From Mycobacteroides saopaulense (GTDB lineage Bacteria > Actinomycetota > Actinomycetes > Mycobacteriales > Mycobacteriaceae), in contig NZ_CP010271.1 of assembly GCF_001456355.1 (NCBI RefSeq), positions 1,426,001 through 1,490,000 of the forward strand: a stretch of 64,000 nt of DNA. The letters are read 5' to 3'. The position numbers were made by a program, and so were the translations under genes. This document shows positions 18,774 to 28,507 of this stretch, piece by piece. Under the pieces are notes generated by a model, which was given only the letters and a program-made list of their open reading frames with translations, was not told where the DNA came from and made no database searches. How positions within the stretch are numbered: the stretch's first letter is position 1; every line of letters begins with the position of its first letter.

Positions 18774-21251
18774 CTCCACCGCACGCTGCGAGATGTCCCA
18801 CGAGGGGTACAGGCCGATTACCACGGTCTGGGCCACTTCGCTGGAACGCCGAGCCCACACACCCTCGATGGCATCGAAGTAGCGGCCCGCGAACGGCTCC
18901 AGCAGCGCGGCCTGTCCGGGCTGCACGATGCCCGCGATCACCGAACGCGCGGTGATGTTGGGCAGCGTGTCATCCTCGATGACCTGCTTCCACGCGGCCT
19001 CCTTGACCTCGGCGACCGGTCGGGCCGCGCGCGCCTGCGCCGCCTGACGCTTGCCCGCCGCGGTCTGGTCGCGCTCCAGCTCGGCGTCGATGAACACCGA
19101 CGCATCCGGCTCCAGTGCGCCGGATGCCGCCAGCGCGTTCACGATTCGCCACCGCAGGTCGGTGTCGACGGTGAGGCCGGGCAGGTCCAGCGCCGCGGGA
19201 TCGGAGTCCAGCAGCGCCTGCAGCACGACGGTGTGCCCCGCGGACAACACCGAAGTGGTGAAGGCGTTCACGAACGCCAGCTGATGGTCCGAGCCCGGCT
19301 CGGCGGCGCGCGCCAGCTCCAGCAGCCGGTCGGCGAAGGCCGGCCAGCCGTGCTCGCGTGCCCACTCGGGTTCCACGTACGAGCTCAGCGCGGTCTGGGC
19401 CTGCAGCAGCAGGCGCTGCGCCACACCCACTTCCGACTCGGCGTGCACACCGGAGGACACCAGCGCCACGAAGTCGCGTGCGCGTAGCTCGGCCTCGCGG
19501 GTCATCTCCCAGGCGGCCGACCAGGCCAGGGTGCGCGGCAGCGGCTCGGCGATATCGGCGATCCGTGACAGCACCGTTTCCAGCGATTCGTCGTCGAGCC
19601 GCAGCGAGCAGTACGTCAGGTCGTCGTCGTTGACCAGGATCAGCTTGCCTCGGGAAACACCAACCAGCGCCGGCACATCCGTCGACGGACCCTCGACATC
19701 GAGCTCTTCGCGATGGATTCTGACGAGTTTGCCGCTGGCCCCGGATGTAGCCGACTCCGCGGCTCCGGCGTCGTCGTAGATCCCGACGGCCAGCCGGTGC
19801 ACACGTGTCTCACCGGCTCCGGGCGCCGCTCCGGACTGCTTGACGACGAACCGCGTGAACTTGCCCTCGTCGTCGACCTCGAATTCGGGGGACAGGGTGT
19901 TCAGACCGGTGGTCTTGAGCCACTGCGTGCCCCAGTCCGACAGGTCCCGCCCCGAGGCCGCTTCCAGCGCCCCCAGCAGGTCGTCGAACGTCGCGTTGCC
20001 GAAAGCGTGCGCCGTGAAGTACGCGCGCAGACCGGAGAGGAAGTTCTCCAGACCGACATACGCCACCAGCTGTTTGAGCACACTGGCGCCCTTGGCGTAG
20101 GTGATCCCGTCGAAGTTCACCTCGACGGCGGCCAGGTCTGGGATGTCGGCGGCCACCGGGTGAGTGGACGGCAGCTGATCCTGGCGGTACGCCCACGACT
20201 TCTCGACGTTGGCGAAGGTGGTCCACGCCTCGGTGTATTCGGTGGCCTCGGCCTGGCACAGCACTGAGGCAAAGGTGGCGAAGGATTCGTTGAGCCACAG
20301 GTCATCCCACCACCGCATGGTGACCAGATCGCCGAACCACATGTGCGCCATCTCGTGCAGCACGGTCTCGGCGCGGCGCTCGTAGGAGTACTTGGTGACC
20401 TTGGAGCGGAAGACGTAATCCTCCAGGAAGGTCACCGCACCGGCGTTCTCCATGGCGCCGGCGTTGAACTCCGGCACGAACAACTGGTCGTACTTGCCGA
20501 ACGCATACGGGGTGCCAAAGTTCTTGTGGTAGAAGCCGAATCCCTGTTTGGTCTCGGTGAACAGTCGGTCGGCATCCATGAACTCCGACAGCGAGGCGCG
20601 GCAGTAGATGCCCAGATCGATGGTGCCGTGCTCATCGGAGTACTCGTCGTTCCACCGGGCGTACGGCCCGGCGATCAACGCGACCAGATAGGTGCTCATC
20701 TTCGCGGTGGTGGCGAAGGTGTGCACGCCGTCGGCGACGGACAGCGGCGCGCCGTTGGAGATCACCTGCCAGTGGGCGGGGGCGGTCACCGTGACGTCGA
20801 AGGCGGCCTTGAGGTCGGGCTGGTCGAAGCACGCGAACATCCGCTTGGCATCGGCGGTTTCGAACTGCGAGTACAGGTACACCTCGTCATCGACCGGGTC
20901 CACGAAACGGTGCAGTCCCTCACCGGTGTGCGAGTACTCGCAATCTGCCTCCACCACCACGGTGTTGGAGGCCAGCAGCCCGGGAAGCTCGATGCCCTGC
21001 TCCTCGTCGTATTCGCTGACGTCCAGCGCCGTGCCATTGAGCTCGACTCGACGCACCGTGCGCGCGGCGATGTCGATGACTGTCGACCCACCCGGCTGCG
21101 CGGTGAAGGTGACAGTGGTCGCCGAGTGGAACGTCTGTTCGCTGGGGGCGCCTGCACCGTCGGTGAGGTCGAGGGTGATCGCGTAGTGCTGGACGTCGAT
21201 CGCCGCGGCGCGGGCCGCGGCCTGGTCACGGGTGAGGTTAGGGAGTGCCAC
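18660..21251 (-). CDS. pepN: Aminopeptidase N (M1 zinc metallopeptidase)
   Basis: 863 aa from GTG 21251 (Rv2467 is 861). Exopeptidase motif GAMEN (~residue 267), zinc motif HEMAH (~295) with the second Glu 18 residues on in LNESFA, and the helical ERAP1-like C-terminal domain. It trims N-terminal residues from peptides in the cytosol, downstream of the Clp protease encoded at 28-30 kb. A longer upstream frame to 21647 runs through the divergent reductase gene and is rejected. The 3' end overlaps the nuclease-like gene on the other strand. Confidence 0.93.
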   Translation of the reverse strand: MALPNLTRDQAAARAAAIDVQHYAITLDLTDGAGAPSEQTFHSATTVTFTAQPGGSTVIDIAARTVRRVELNGTALDVSEYDEEQGIELPGLLASNTVVVEADCEYSHTGEGLHRFVDPVDDEVYLYSQFETADAKRMFACFDQPDLKAAFDVTVTAPAHWQVISNGAPLSVADGVHTFATTAKMSTYLVALIAGPYARWNDEYSDEHGTIDLGIYCRASLSEFMDADRLFTETKQGFGFYHKNFGTPYAFGKYDQLFVPEFNAGAMENAGAVTFLEDYVFRSKVTKYSYERRAETVLHEMAHMWFGDLVTMRWWDDLWLNESFATFASVLCQAEATEYTEAWTTFANVEKSWAYRQDQLPSTHPVAADIPDLAAVEVNFDGITYAKGASVLKQLVAYVGLENFLSGLRAYFTAHAFGNATFDDLLGALEAASGRDLSDWGTQWLKTTGLNTLSPEFEVDDEGKFTRFVVKQSGAAPGAGETRVHRLAVGIYDDAGAAESATSGASGKLVRIHREELDVEGPSTDVPALVGVSRGKLILVNDDDLTYCSLRLDDESLETVLSRIADIAEPLPRTLAWSAAWEMTREAELRARDFVALVSSGVHAESEVGVAQRLLLQAQTALSSYVEPEWAREHGWPAFADRLLELARAAEPGSDHQLAFVNAFTTSVLSAGHTVVLQALLDSDPAALDLPGLTVDTDLRWRIVNALAASGALEPDASVFIDAELERDQTAAGKRQAAQARAARPVAEVKEAAWKQVIEDDTLPNITARSVIAGIVQPGQAALLEPFAGRYFDAIEGVWARRSSEVAQTVVIGLYPSWDISQRAVESADGFLAKEIPSALRRLVSEGRAGIVRSLRAREFDAQ

Positions 21252-21291
21252 GTACCCAACGTAGCCGGTAGAGGGCTTCTCGTGCGGGATG

Positions 21292-21317
21292 GGAACACGA
21301 GGGCGGCATCCTGAGTT
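21292..21317 (+). promoter_or_regulatory. Candidate SigH-type (ECF) promoter of the CPWC reductase
   Basis: GGAAC (21292-21296) and GTT (21315-21317) with an 18-bp spacer lie 40 bp before the start codon. M. tuberculosis Rv2466c belongs to the SigH oxidative-stress regulon, whose promoters have a GGAA -35 and a GTT -10 element. Confidence 0.45.
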
Positions 21318-21356
21318 GGGAAAGACGTTGGCCACATCACACTCGAAAGGCGCGTT

Positions 21357-21974
21357 ATGTCTGCAGGCAAGAAGGACCTCGCCGAATTCTGGTTCGATCC
21401 GCTGTGTCCGTGGTGCTGGATCACCTCGCGGTGGATCCTGGAGGTCCAGAAGGTTCGCGACATCGACGTGAAGTTCCGGGTGATGAGCCTGGCCGTCCTC
21501 AACGAGGGACGCGAGGACCTGCCGGAGCGTTACGTCGAACTCATGAAGACGGCCTGGGGCCCGGTGCGGGTCGCCATCGCCGCCGAGCAGGCCAAGGGCC
21601 CGGAAATCCTGGAGCCGCTGTACACGGCGCTGGGTACCCGGATCCACAACCAGGACAACAAGGATCTGCCCGTCGTCATCGCCGAATCACTGGCCGAGGT
21701 GGGTCTGCCTGCCGAATTGGCCGACGCGGCCCAGTCCACCGACTATGACGAGGCGCTGCGCGTCAGCCACCATGCCGGTATGGACAAGGTGGGCCCGGAC
21801 GTCGGGACTCCGACCATCCACGTCAACGGTGTGGCCTTCTTCGGCCCGGTGATCTCCAAGATCCCGCGTGGCGAAGAGGCCGGGAAGCTGTGGGATGCGT
21901 CGGTGATCTTCGCCTCATACCCACACTTCTTCGAGCTCAAGCGCACCCGTACCGAGCCGCCGACCTTCGACTAG
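21357..21974 (+). CDS. Mycothiol-dependent nitroreductase/thiol oxidoreductase, DsbA-like (Rv2466c type)
   Basis: 205 aa, thioredoxin fold with an inserted helical domain. Active site CPWC (Cys17, Cys20); cis-Pro region [10 protein letters not shown]. No signal peptide, so cytosolic. The Rv2466c family reduces substrates with mycothiol and activates nitro prodrugs such as TP053. A SigH-like promoter precedes it. The stop overlaps the stop of the convergent M48 protease gene in CTAG. Confidence 0.88.
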   Translation: MSAGKKDLAEFWFDPLCPWCWITSRWILEVQKVRDIDVKFRVMSLAVLNEGREDLPERYVELMKTAWGPVRVAIAAEQAKGPEILEPLYTALGTRIHNQDNKDLPVVIAESLAEVGLPAELADAAQSTDYDEALRVSHHAGMDKVGPDVGTPTIHVNGVAFFGPVISKIPRGEEAGKLWDASVIFASYPHFFELKRTRTEPPTFD

Positions 21975-22927
21975 TACCGCGGCGGCGGGTTGTCGAAGGT
22001 GTAGCCCTGCGGCTGCGGCAGATAGCCGTGCGGTATCGGAGACGGCGCCGGCGGCAGCAGCGGCGGCACGGGAGGAATGGGAGTCGGCGGCAGCAGCTTG
22101 GGTCGGAAGAACAACGACCCGGCCTGCTGCCGATTCCGCAACGCCGCCGCGCGCCAGGTGTGCACGGGGTGGCTGGAGAGCATGTTGACCAGCCAGACGA
22201 AGAAGCCGGTCTCCAGGGTGGCGCGGTTGGCCAGCGTGTCGAATTCGACGCGCTTGAGCAGGTACTTGCCCGCCGCCATCACCCCGATCGCTCCCTGAAT
22301 CCCGGTGGGGCGCATGGCGTATCCGTGGTTGTCGGCGGTGTACTCCATCGACCGCGACAGCGATGTCCCCAGGAAGGGGACGAAGTTCATCGCCGTCTGG
22401 GCGAATTGGCGCCAATAGGACGCGTGCCCGGCGGCGATGTGGCCGACCTCGTGGCCGATGATGAACGCCAGTGCCTCCGGGTCACGGGCGTCGCCGCCGA
22501 TCTCGAACAGGTCGCTGTAGACGACGACGAACCGGCGGAAGCCGTGGCCGCTGGCGAAGGCGTTGATCTGACCGTTGCCCAGCACGACGTAGGCATCGGG
22601 CACTTCCTGCAGGCCGAAACGCTGCGCAGCCTCGACCACCATCGCGTATCCCTCGGGGAATTGGGTGGGCGACATCTTCACGCCGTTCACCCGCTGCTGC
22701 CCGTACAGGATGCCTCGACCTAGGTACAGGGTCAGGGGCGTGGCGGCCAGCGCGACGATGATGATGTTCAGGTCGACGTGCTCGGGGTCGGCGAGATACC
22801 CGACGATGCTGAAAATCGCGCCGGCGTACAGCAGCACGGTGAACAGGATCACGACGACGAGCAACCCGATCTCCCACGGATGGCGGCGCGGGGGATAGGT
22901 GTACTGGGGCAGTCCGACCGGGTACAT
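21971..22927 (-). CDS. M48 family membrane metalloprotease
   Basis: About 318 aa from ATG 22927 ([13 protein letters not shown]). Two transmembrane helices near residues 20-45 and 52-70, then the peptidase domain with the zinc motif [10 protein letters not shown] (~residue 156) and a further zinc-binding region [11 protein letters not shown]. The C-terminal ~45 residues are Pro-rich. It resembles HtpX/Oma1-type quality-control proteases. Start chosen after the less likely upstream residues MCQVALRSVTVAR. Confidence 0.8.
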   Translation of the reverse strand: MYPVGLPQYTYPPRRHPWEIGLLVVVILFTVLLYAGAIFSIVGYLADPEHVDLNIIIVALAATPLTLYLGRGILYGQQRVNGVKMSPTQFPEGYAMVVEAAQRFGLQEVPDAYVVLGNGQINAFASGHGFRRFVVVYSDLFEIGGDARDPEALAFIIGHEVGHIAAGHASYWRQFAQTAMNFVPFLGTSLSRSMEYTADNHGYAMRPTGIQGAIGVMAAGKYLLKRVEFDTLANRATLETGFFVWLVNMLSSHPVHTWRAAALRNRQQAGSLFFRPKLLPPTPIPPVPPLLPPAPSPIPHGYLPQPQGYTFDNPPPRY

Positions 22928-22974
22928 GCGCGCCACGGTAACCGACCGCAGGGCCACCTGACACAATCAGCGGC

Positions 22975-23454
22975 ATGCGCGTCTATGTGGGAGCCGATCA
23001 CGCCGGATACGAGTTGAAGCAGAAGATCATCGAGCATCTTCGTGGCCGCGGCCACGAGCCGGTGGACTGCGGGGCCTTTGAGCTGGACCCGCAGGACGAT
23101 TACCCGGCATTCTGCATCGACGCCGCACGTCGCACCGTTGCCGATCCGGGCAGCCTGGGCATCGTGCTGGGCGGTTCGGGTAACGGTGAGCAGATCGCCG
23201 CCAACAAGGTCCCGGGTGCCCGCTGTGCACTGGCGTGGAGCCTGGAGACCGCCGTCCTGGCCCGTGAGCACAACAACGCCCAGCTGATCGGCATCGGCGG
23301 CCGCATGCACACCGTGCCGGAGGCGCTCGCCATCGTCGACGCGTTCCTGTCGGCCAAGTGGTCCGAGGAGCCGCGACACCAGCGCCGCATCGACATCCTG
23401 GCCGAGTACGAGACCACGCACGACGCGCCGCCGGTACCGGGCGCCAACGCGTAA
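22975..23454 (+). CDS. rpiB: Ribose-5-phosphate isomerase B
   Basis: 159 aa. MRVYVGADHAGYELK and the anion-hole region GIVLGGSGNGEQIAANK are diagnostic. Like the M. tuberculosis enzyme it has Glu (residue 72) in the position where E. coli RpiB has catalytic Cys. Interconverts ribulose 5-phosphate and ribose 5-phosphate in the pentose phosphate pathway. The nei gene begins 6 bp after the stop. Confidence 0.95.
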   Translation: MRVYVGADHAGYELKQKIIEHLRGRGHEPVDCGAFELDPQDDYPAFCIDAARRTVADPGSLGIVLGGSGNGEQIAANKVPGARCALAWSLETAVLAREHNNAQLIGIGGRMHTVPEALAIVDAFLSAKWSEEPRHQRRIDILAEYETTHDAPPVPGANA

Positions 23455-23460
23455 ACGCCT

Positions 23461-24258
23461 GTGCCGGAGGGGCATACCCTGCACCGGCTGGCCCGGCTGC
23501 ATCAGCGCCGGTTCGCCGGTTCGCCGGTATCGGTGAGTAGTCCGCAGGGGCGGTTCACCGAGGGCGCGGCCGCGGTCAACGGACGCACCTTCGTGAAGGC
23601 ACACGCCTGGGGCAAGCACCTGTTTCACGACTACGGCCCCGTCGGTGTCGTGCACGTACATCTGGGGCTCTACGGCACCTTCACCGAGCTCCCGGTGCCG
23701 ATGGGTATCCCCGTCGGCCAGGTCCGGATGCGTATCGAGGGAACGGAGTTCGGCACCGATCTGCGTGGCGCGACGGCGTGCGAACTCATCGACGGCGCGC
23801 AGGTCGACGCGATCTTGGCCCGCCTCGGCCCGGACCCGTTGCGTCCCCGATCCGACCCGTCCTCCGCGTTTGAGCGGATAGCCAAGTCCCACAGGCCAAT
23901 CGGTGCGCTCTTGATGGATCAGAAGATCATCGCCGGGGTGGGCAATGTGTACCGGAGTGAGGTGCTGTTCCGGCTGAAGATCGACCCGTACCGGCAGGGC
24001 GATCGGCTGGATCCCGATGAACTCACCGCACTCTGGGATGACCTCGTCGACCGGATGCGGATCGGGTTGCGGGTGGGCAAGATCGTCACCGTCGACCCCG
24101 AATATGACCATGGCGACCCGTCGTACGCGCCCGATCGTCCGCGCACGTACGTATATCGGCGCGCGGGGTCGCCGTGCCGGGTGTGTGGCACGCCCATTCT
24201 CACCGCCGAGATGGATGCGCGAAATCTGTTCTGGTGTCCCTCATGTCAAATTCGCTGA
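23461..24258 (+). CDS. nei: Fpg/Nei family DNA glycosylase/AP lyase
   Basis: 265 aa (Rv2464c, Nei1, 268 aa). Mature N-terminus PEGHTLHRL places Pro2 and Glu3 for Schiff-base chemistry; the H2TH region has IIAGVGNVYRSEVLFR; the zinc finger is at Cys239, Cys242, Cys259 and Cys262. Removes oxidised bases and nicks abasic sites in base excision repair. PEGHT places it in the Nei branch rather than MutM. GTG start, same unit as rpiB. Confidence 0.92.
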   Translation: MPEGHTLHRLARLHQRRFAGSPVSVSSPQGRFTEGAAAVNGRTFVKAHAWGKHLFHDYGPVGVVHVHLGLYGTFTELPVPMGIPVGQVRMRIEGTEFGTDLRGATACELIDGAQVDAILARLGPDPLRPRSDPSSAFERIAKSHRPIGALLMDQKIIAGVGNVYRSEVLFRLKIDPYRQGDRLDPDELTALWDDLVDRMRIGLRVGKIVTVDPEYDHGDPSYAPDRPRTYVYRRAGSPCRVCGTPILTAEMDARNLFWCPSCQIR

Positions 24259-24336
24259 TGTCAACCGCGATGACGTCTCCGGTTGTAAACTGCGCTGAAT
24301 GGGACTGCGAGTACCAGTAACCCGAAAGGGGAGTTC

Positions 24337-24999
24337 ATGACGCGACCGGGTGCGCCGTTGGGAAAGCTCATGGCGCGCGCGGTCCGTGGACTGGGCTCGC
24401 ACCCCGAACCCGATGGCATCGAGACCCGGCTGCTGGATGCCGCCATCGAGGTGCTGGCCGAGCGGGGCACCCAGACGGCCACCATCGACGAGGTGGCGCG
24501 GCGGGCGAAAGTGGGCCGCGCCACAGTGTTTCGGCGCTTTTCCAGCAAGGACGCGTTGTTCGAGCGGGCGCTTGCCCAAGAGATGCAGAAGTTCCTGGAC
24601 GAACTACAAGAGCGCGCCGGTGGTTTCGACGACATCGGCGAGCGGGTCGCCGAAGGGTTCGCAGTCTGCATCGAGATCGTGAATCACCCTCTGCTGCGCA
24701 GTGATTCACTCGTAGCCAGAATGACCGCAGTCGAAGTGATCACTCAGGGCGATCCGGCGCCCATCGACCTGGCGCGGAACTACCTCATCGCCCAGATCGA
24801 CCAGATGCGCGAGGAAGGGCGCATCCCGCCGGGCGATTCCGGGCGGCAGGTCGACGTATTGATCCACCTAGTGCTGGGATACCTCGCGGCACCGACGACG
24901 ACCATCGACCTCGGCAACACCGAAGAGGTGCGCGCACTGGCCCGCGAGACGTTCGCGCCCATCCTGCTGACGCCCAACGTGCCCCTCACGGCGCAGTAA
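24337..24999 (+). CDS. TetR/AcrR family transcriptional regulator
   Basis: 220 aa. N-terminal helix-turn-helix (residues ~28-75): RLLDAAIEVLAERGTQTATI, VARRAKVGRATVFRRFSSK. The C-terminal ligand domain is not assignable. A strong site (AAAGGGGAG) lies 5 nt before the ATG. The target is unknown; neither neighbour is divergent, so autoregulation or distant genes are possible. Confidence 0.85.
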   Translation: MTRPGAPLGKLMARAVRGLGSHPEPDGIETRLLDAAIEVLAERGTQTATIDEVARRAKVGRATVFRRFSSKDALFERALAQEMQKFLDELQERAGGFDDIGERVAEGFAVCIEIVNHPLLRSDSLVARMTAVEVITQGDPAPIDLARNYLIAQIDQMREEGRIPPGDSGRQVDVLIHLVLGYLAAPTTTIDLGNTEEVRALARETFAPILLTPNVPLTAQ

Positions 25000-25004
25000 G
25001 CGTT

Positions 25005-25895
25005 CTAGAAGTCTCCGAAATCGCCACCGAAGTCGCCGCCGCCACCATCCCAGCCGCCGCCGTCCCAACCGCCACCGTCCCAACCGCCACCGCCGCCTTG
25101 GTCCCAGCCGCCACCACTTTGGTCCCAGCTGGAGCCGCCCTGGTCCCAACCGCCTCCTTGATCGGCGCCTGATCCCTGATCCCAGCCGGCCTGGTCTGCG
25201 CCGCCGTCCTGCCCGGCGTTGAGTCCGGCGTCATAGCCGTCGGAATATCCTTGGCCGAAACCGCTTTCGAAGCCCTGCGCGCCGTAACCCACGCCGTGCA
25301 TGCCGGAGAAGAGCGAGTTGAACAGCAGCGCCGACCCCACGCCCCAGGCGCCCGCGACGAGGGCGGGCTTCCACCACGGCTCGGAGTACCAGCCCGCAGG
25401 AACGGGACGCCCGGCAACGGTGCCGCCGGGGTAGTAGTTGGGGGTGCGGCCGGACGGTTGCGGAGACGCCTCGATCTGGCGGCCCTCGAATTCGATGCTT
25501 CGATCCTCGCTGACCGCGCCCGCCTTGCTCTGTCCGGCGGTCGAGGGCAGTTCGGGTCCGGGATCCATGCCCATGGCGAGCCGAGCGGCACGCACGTAGT
25601 AGAGGCCCTCGATGGCGCTTTCCTTGGCAAGTGCTGCCTGCGCCGGGGTCCGGGCCTGCTCGATGGCCGAGGATGCGGCGGTGTAGCGCTCAGAGGCGTC
25701 GGCCAGCGCCTGACGAGACGCGTCGTCGTTCCCGCTCAAACCCAGCACCTGTCCACCGAGGCGTTCGGTGAGGCGACGGGCGTCGGCCTTGGCGTCTTCG
25801 AGCTGATCGCCGCGGCGGCGACTCGATCCCTGTGTATAGATGATCGCGCCGCCGACGATCACGCCGACGAGAAGCAGGCCCAGGATGATTTCCAT
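25005..25895 (-). CDS. Membrane-anchored protein with Trp-Asp-Gln-Gly repeats
   Basis: 296 aa. One N-terminal transmembrane helix (residues 2-20), a helical segment (~30-105) with DUF1542-like heptads, a Pro-rich stretch, a second hydrophobic stretch (~185-205), and a C-terminal ~80 residues made of WDQGG/WDGGG repeats ending in DFGGDFGDF. Function unknown; the glycine-rich tail may mediate assembly at the cell surface. Convergent with the TetR gene, 5 bp between stops. Confidence 0.7.
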   Translation of the reverse strand: MEIILGLLLVGVIVGGAIIYTQGSSRRRGDQLEDAKADARRLTERLGGQVLGLSGNDDASRQALADASERYTAASSAIEQARTPAQAALAKESAIEGLYYVRAARLAMGMDPGPELPSTAGQSKAGAVSEDRSIEFEGRQIEASPQPSGRTPNYYPGGTVAGRPVPAGWYSEPWWKPALVAGAWGVGSALLFNSLFSGMHGVGYGAQGFESGFGQGYSDGYDAGLNAGQDGGADQAGWDQGSGADQGGGWDQGGSSWDQSGGGWDQGGGGGWDGGGWDGGGWDGGGGDFGGDFGDF

Positions 25896-25919
25896 GGCAC
25901 CTACGGTACTGACTGGTGG

Positions 25920-25990
25920 AGCGGGTGACGGGAATCGAACCCGCGTAGCTAGTTTGGAAGACTAGGGCTCTACCATTGAGCTACACCCGC
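25920..25990 (-). tRNA. tRNA-Gly(TCC)
   Basis: Acceptor GCGGGTG pairs with CACCCGC; anticodon stem CTAGT/ACTAG with loop CTTCCAA (anticodon TCC); T arm GGTTCGATTCC. Discriminator T, no encoded CCA. Divergent from tRNA-Pro, 143 bp away. Confidence 0.95.
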
Positions 25991-26133
25991 ATGCTTGCGA
26001 GGTTGTCCCGCACGCGCTGACGAATGTACAGCGCCGGGGCGGATCAAATCCAATTCTTACCGTGACATGTCGAGGCCGTAGGATCACGTGGTCTTGCACG
26101 AAGTCACGTTGGAAGTGATGGACGCAGGTCCGA

Positions 26134-26207
26134 CGGGGTGTAGCGCAGCTTGGTAGCGCATCCGCTTTGGGAGCGGAGGGTCGCAGGTTCAAATCCTGTC
26201 ACCCCGA
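26134..26207 (+). tRNA. tRNA-Pro(TGG)
   Basis: Acceptor CGGGGTG pairs with CACCCCG; anticodon stem TCCGC/GCGGA with loop TTTGGGA (anticodon TGG); T loop GGTTCAAATCC. Discriminator A. It precedes tig by 65 bp and may share its promoter. Confidence 0.95.
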
Positions 26208-26272
26208 CAGCACGACAGTACGAAGAACTGCAGGTCAGACGATCTGCCGCGAACTATGAAGGAGCACTGCAC

Positions 26273-27730
26273 GTGAAGAGCACCGTCGAAAAGCTGAGCC
26301 CGACCCGGGTTCGCATCAACGTCGAGGTTCCCTTCGCAGAGCTCGAACCAGATTTCTCCAAGGCCTACAAGGAGCTGGCCCAGCAGGTCCGTCTGCCAGG
26401 CTTCCGCCCCGGTAAGGCCCCCGCGAAGCTGCTTGAGGCCCGCGTCGGCCGCGCCGCCGTACTGGAGCAGGTCGTCAACTCGGCCCTGCCGGCCCGCTAC
26501 AGCGAGGCCGTCACCGCCTCCGACGTCAAGCCCCTCGGCCAGCCGGAGATCGAGGTCACCAAGATCGAGGACGGCCAGGAGCTGACCTTCACCGCCGAGG
26601 TGGATGTGCGCCCCGAGATCGAGCTGCCCGACCTGAGCACCGTCGCGGTGACCGTCGAGCCCGTCACCGTCGAGGACTCCGAGGTCGAGGCCGAGCTGGA
26701 CTCACTGCGTGCGCGGTTCGGCACCCTCAAGGGCGTCGAGCGTGCCGCCGAGAACGGCGACTTCGTCTCGATCGACCTGTCGGCCACCGTGGACGGCAAG
26801 GAGGTCGAGGAAGCCGCGACCACCGGTCTGTCGCACGAGATCGGCTCCGGGCAGCTGATCGACGGTCTCGACGAGGCCATCATCGGCCTGAAGGCCGGCG
26901 AGGAGAAGGTGTTCACCACCAAGCTGGCCGCCGGTGAGTTCGCCGGACAGGACGCCGAGGTCACCGTCAAGGTCGGGTCCATCAAGGAGCGCGAGCTCCC
27001 CGCCGCTGACGATGATTTCGCCCAGCTGGCAAGCGAATTCGACACCATCGGCGAGCTCAAAGAGAGCCTCACCGAGCAGGTGAAGGGACGCAAGCGCATC
27101 GCGCAGGCCGACGAGATCCGCGACGAGACCATCACCGCGCTGCTCGAGAAGATCGAAATCCCGGTCCCCGAGAAGATCCTCGAGGAGCAGATCGGCAACA
27201 GCCTGCATGAGGCTGTCCACGGCCTCGACCACAACGAGGACAAGCTCAACGAACTGCTGGAAGAGCAGGGCACCTCGCGCGAAGAGTTCGACAAAGACAT
27301 GCGCGAATCCGCCACCAAGTCCATCAAGACCGAGCTGCTGCTCGACGTGATCGCCGACAAGTTCGACATCAACGTCGACCAGCAGGACCTCACCGAGCGC
27401 CTGGTCCTGATGTCGCGTCAGTACGGCATCGAGCCGCAGCAGCTGATCCAGTACCTGACCCAGCAGCAGCAGTTGCCGGGTCTGTACGTCGACGTGCGCC
27501 GCGGCAAGGCCATCGCCGAGGTCATCCGTCAGGCCAAGGTCACCGACTCCACCGGTGCCGATGTCGACGTCGACGCCGTGCTGGGACCGCGCCGCGGTGG
27601 AGCCGACGAGACCGACGCCGAGGACAAGCCGGCCAAGGCCAAGAAGAGTGCGGACAGCGAGAAAACAGACAAGTCCGAGAAGGCCGAGAAGAAGGCCAAG
27701 AAGAAGAGCAAGGACGACGACGCCGAGTAG
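26273..27730 (+). CDS. tig: Trigger factor, ribosome-associated chaperone and prolyl isomerase
   Basis: 485 aa (M. tuberculosis 466). Ribosome-binding domain at the N-terminus with the signature [15 protein letters not shown] (~residues 44-58), FKBP-like domain around 165-245, and a helical C-terminal arm domain. A Lys/Glu-rich, disordered tail of ~40 residues follows. The GTG start at 26273 has GGAG 9 nt upstream; longer frames run through tRNA-Pro and are rejected. In mycobacteria Tig is also linked to substrate delivery to ClpXP, encoded directly downstream. Confidence 0.95.
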   Translation: MKSTVEKLSPTRVRINVEVPFAELEPDFSKAYKELAQQVRLPGFRPGKAPAKLLEARVGRAAVLEQVVNSALPARYSEAVTASDVKPLGQPEIEVTKIEDGQELTFTAEVDVRPEIELPDLSTVAVTVEPVTVEDSEVEAELDSLRARFGTLKGVERAAENGDFVSIDLSATVDGKEVEEAATTGLSHEIGSGQLIDGLDEAIIGLKAGEEKVFTTKLAAGEFAGQDAEVTVKVGSIKERELPAADDDFAQLASEFDTIGELKESLTEQVKGRKRIAQADEIRDETITALLEKIEIPVPEKILEEQIGNSLHEAVHGLDHNEDKLNELLEEQGTSREEFDKDMRESATKSIKTELLLDVIADKFDINVDQQDLTERLVLMSRQYGIEPQQLIQYLTQQQQLPGLYVDVRRGKAIAEVIRQAKVTDSTGADVDVDAVLGPRRGGADETDAEDKPAKAKKSADSEKTDKSEKAEKKAKKKSKDDDAE

Positions 27731-27784
27731 TCCGCGTCACGCGGCGATGAGAGTCTCGCGCGAAGAGCATCACGCTCTGAGCGA

Positions 27785-27804
27785 ACTCGCCCGTGGCGGG
27801 GAGT
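27785..27804. promoter_or_regulatory. Imperfect inverted repeat upstream of clpP1, possible ClgR site
   Basis: ACTCGCCCG and CGGGGAGT flank a 3-bp centre about 100 bp before the start. ClgR activates clpP operons in actinobacteria from GC-rich palindromes in this position, but the match to a ClgR consensus is not good. It could also be a weak terminator for tig. Confidence 0.25.
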
Positions 27805-27904
27805 GCGCAGCACCCGATGTTGGTTAATGTCGGCAGTACGCAAAAAGGTTCTCAAGATTGGTTTCATACGGACCCCGAAGAGCTAGACGAAGGCAGGTTG
27901 CACA

Positions 27905-28507
27905 GTGACTGAAATGCGTTCGGCGACAGCCGGGCTCAACCTGATCGACTCGGTGTATGAGCGTCTGCTCTCCGAGCGCATCATTTTCCTGGGCCAGCAG
28001 GTGGACGACGACATCGCCAACAAGCTGTGCGCGCAGATTCTGCTGCTGACGGCCGAGGACCCCACCAAGGACATCCACCTGTACATCAACTCCCCGGGTG
28101 GGTCGATCAGCGCCGGCATGGCGATCTTCGACACCATGCAGCTCTCGGAGTGCGATATCGCGACCTACGCGATGGGTATGGCCGCGTCGATGGGTGAGTT
28201 CCTGCTCGCCGCCGGGACCAAGGGCAAGCGTCACGCGCTGCCGCACGCCCGGATCCTCATGCACCAGCCGCTCGGTGGTGTGACCGGCAGCGCCTCGGAC
28301 ATCGCCATCCAGGCCGAGCAGTTCCAGGTCATCAAGAAGGAGATGTTCCGTCTCAACGCCGAATTCACCGGCAAGAGCATCGAGCAGATCGAGCAGGATT
28401 CCGACCGCGACCGCTGGTTCACTGCCCCGGAGGCACTCGAATACGGGTTCGTCGACAAGATCATCACCCGCGGCAATCTCAACGGCAGCAAGGGAGCCTC
28501 CAAGTGA
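27905..28507 (+). CDS. clpP1: ATP-dependent Clp protease proteolytic subunit 1
   Basis: 200 aa, same length as in M. tuberculosis. Triad Ser95 (GMAASMGEF), His120 (LMHQPLGG) and Asp169. GTG start. It forms one heptameric ring of the mixed ClpP1P2 tetradecamer, essential in mycobacteria. Coupled to clpP2 by a 4-bp overlap. The 174-bp region upstream has an imperfect inverted repeat (ACTCGCCCG..CGGGGAGT, 27785-27804) that could be a ClgR operator; this is tentative. Confidence 0.97.
   Translation: MTEMRSATAGLNLIDSVYERLLSERIIFLGQQVDDDIANKLCAQILLLTAEDPTKDIHLYINSPGGSISAGMAIFDTMQLSECDIATYAMGMAASMGEFLLAAGTKGKRHALPHARILMHQPLGGVTGSASDIAIQAEQFQVIKKEMFRLNAEFTGKSIEQIEQDSDRDRWFTAPEALEYGFVDKIITRGNLNGSKGASK

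Noticed and set aside
26150..26272. N-terminal extension of tig
   Set aside because: The extension would be translated from the middle of tRNA-Pro. GTG 26273 has a ribosome site and starts the conserved sequence.
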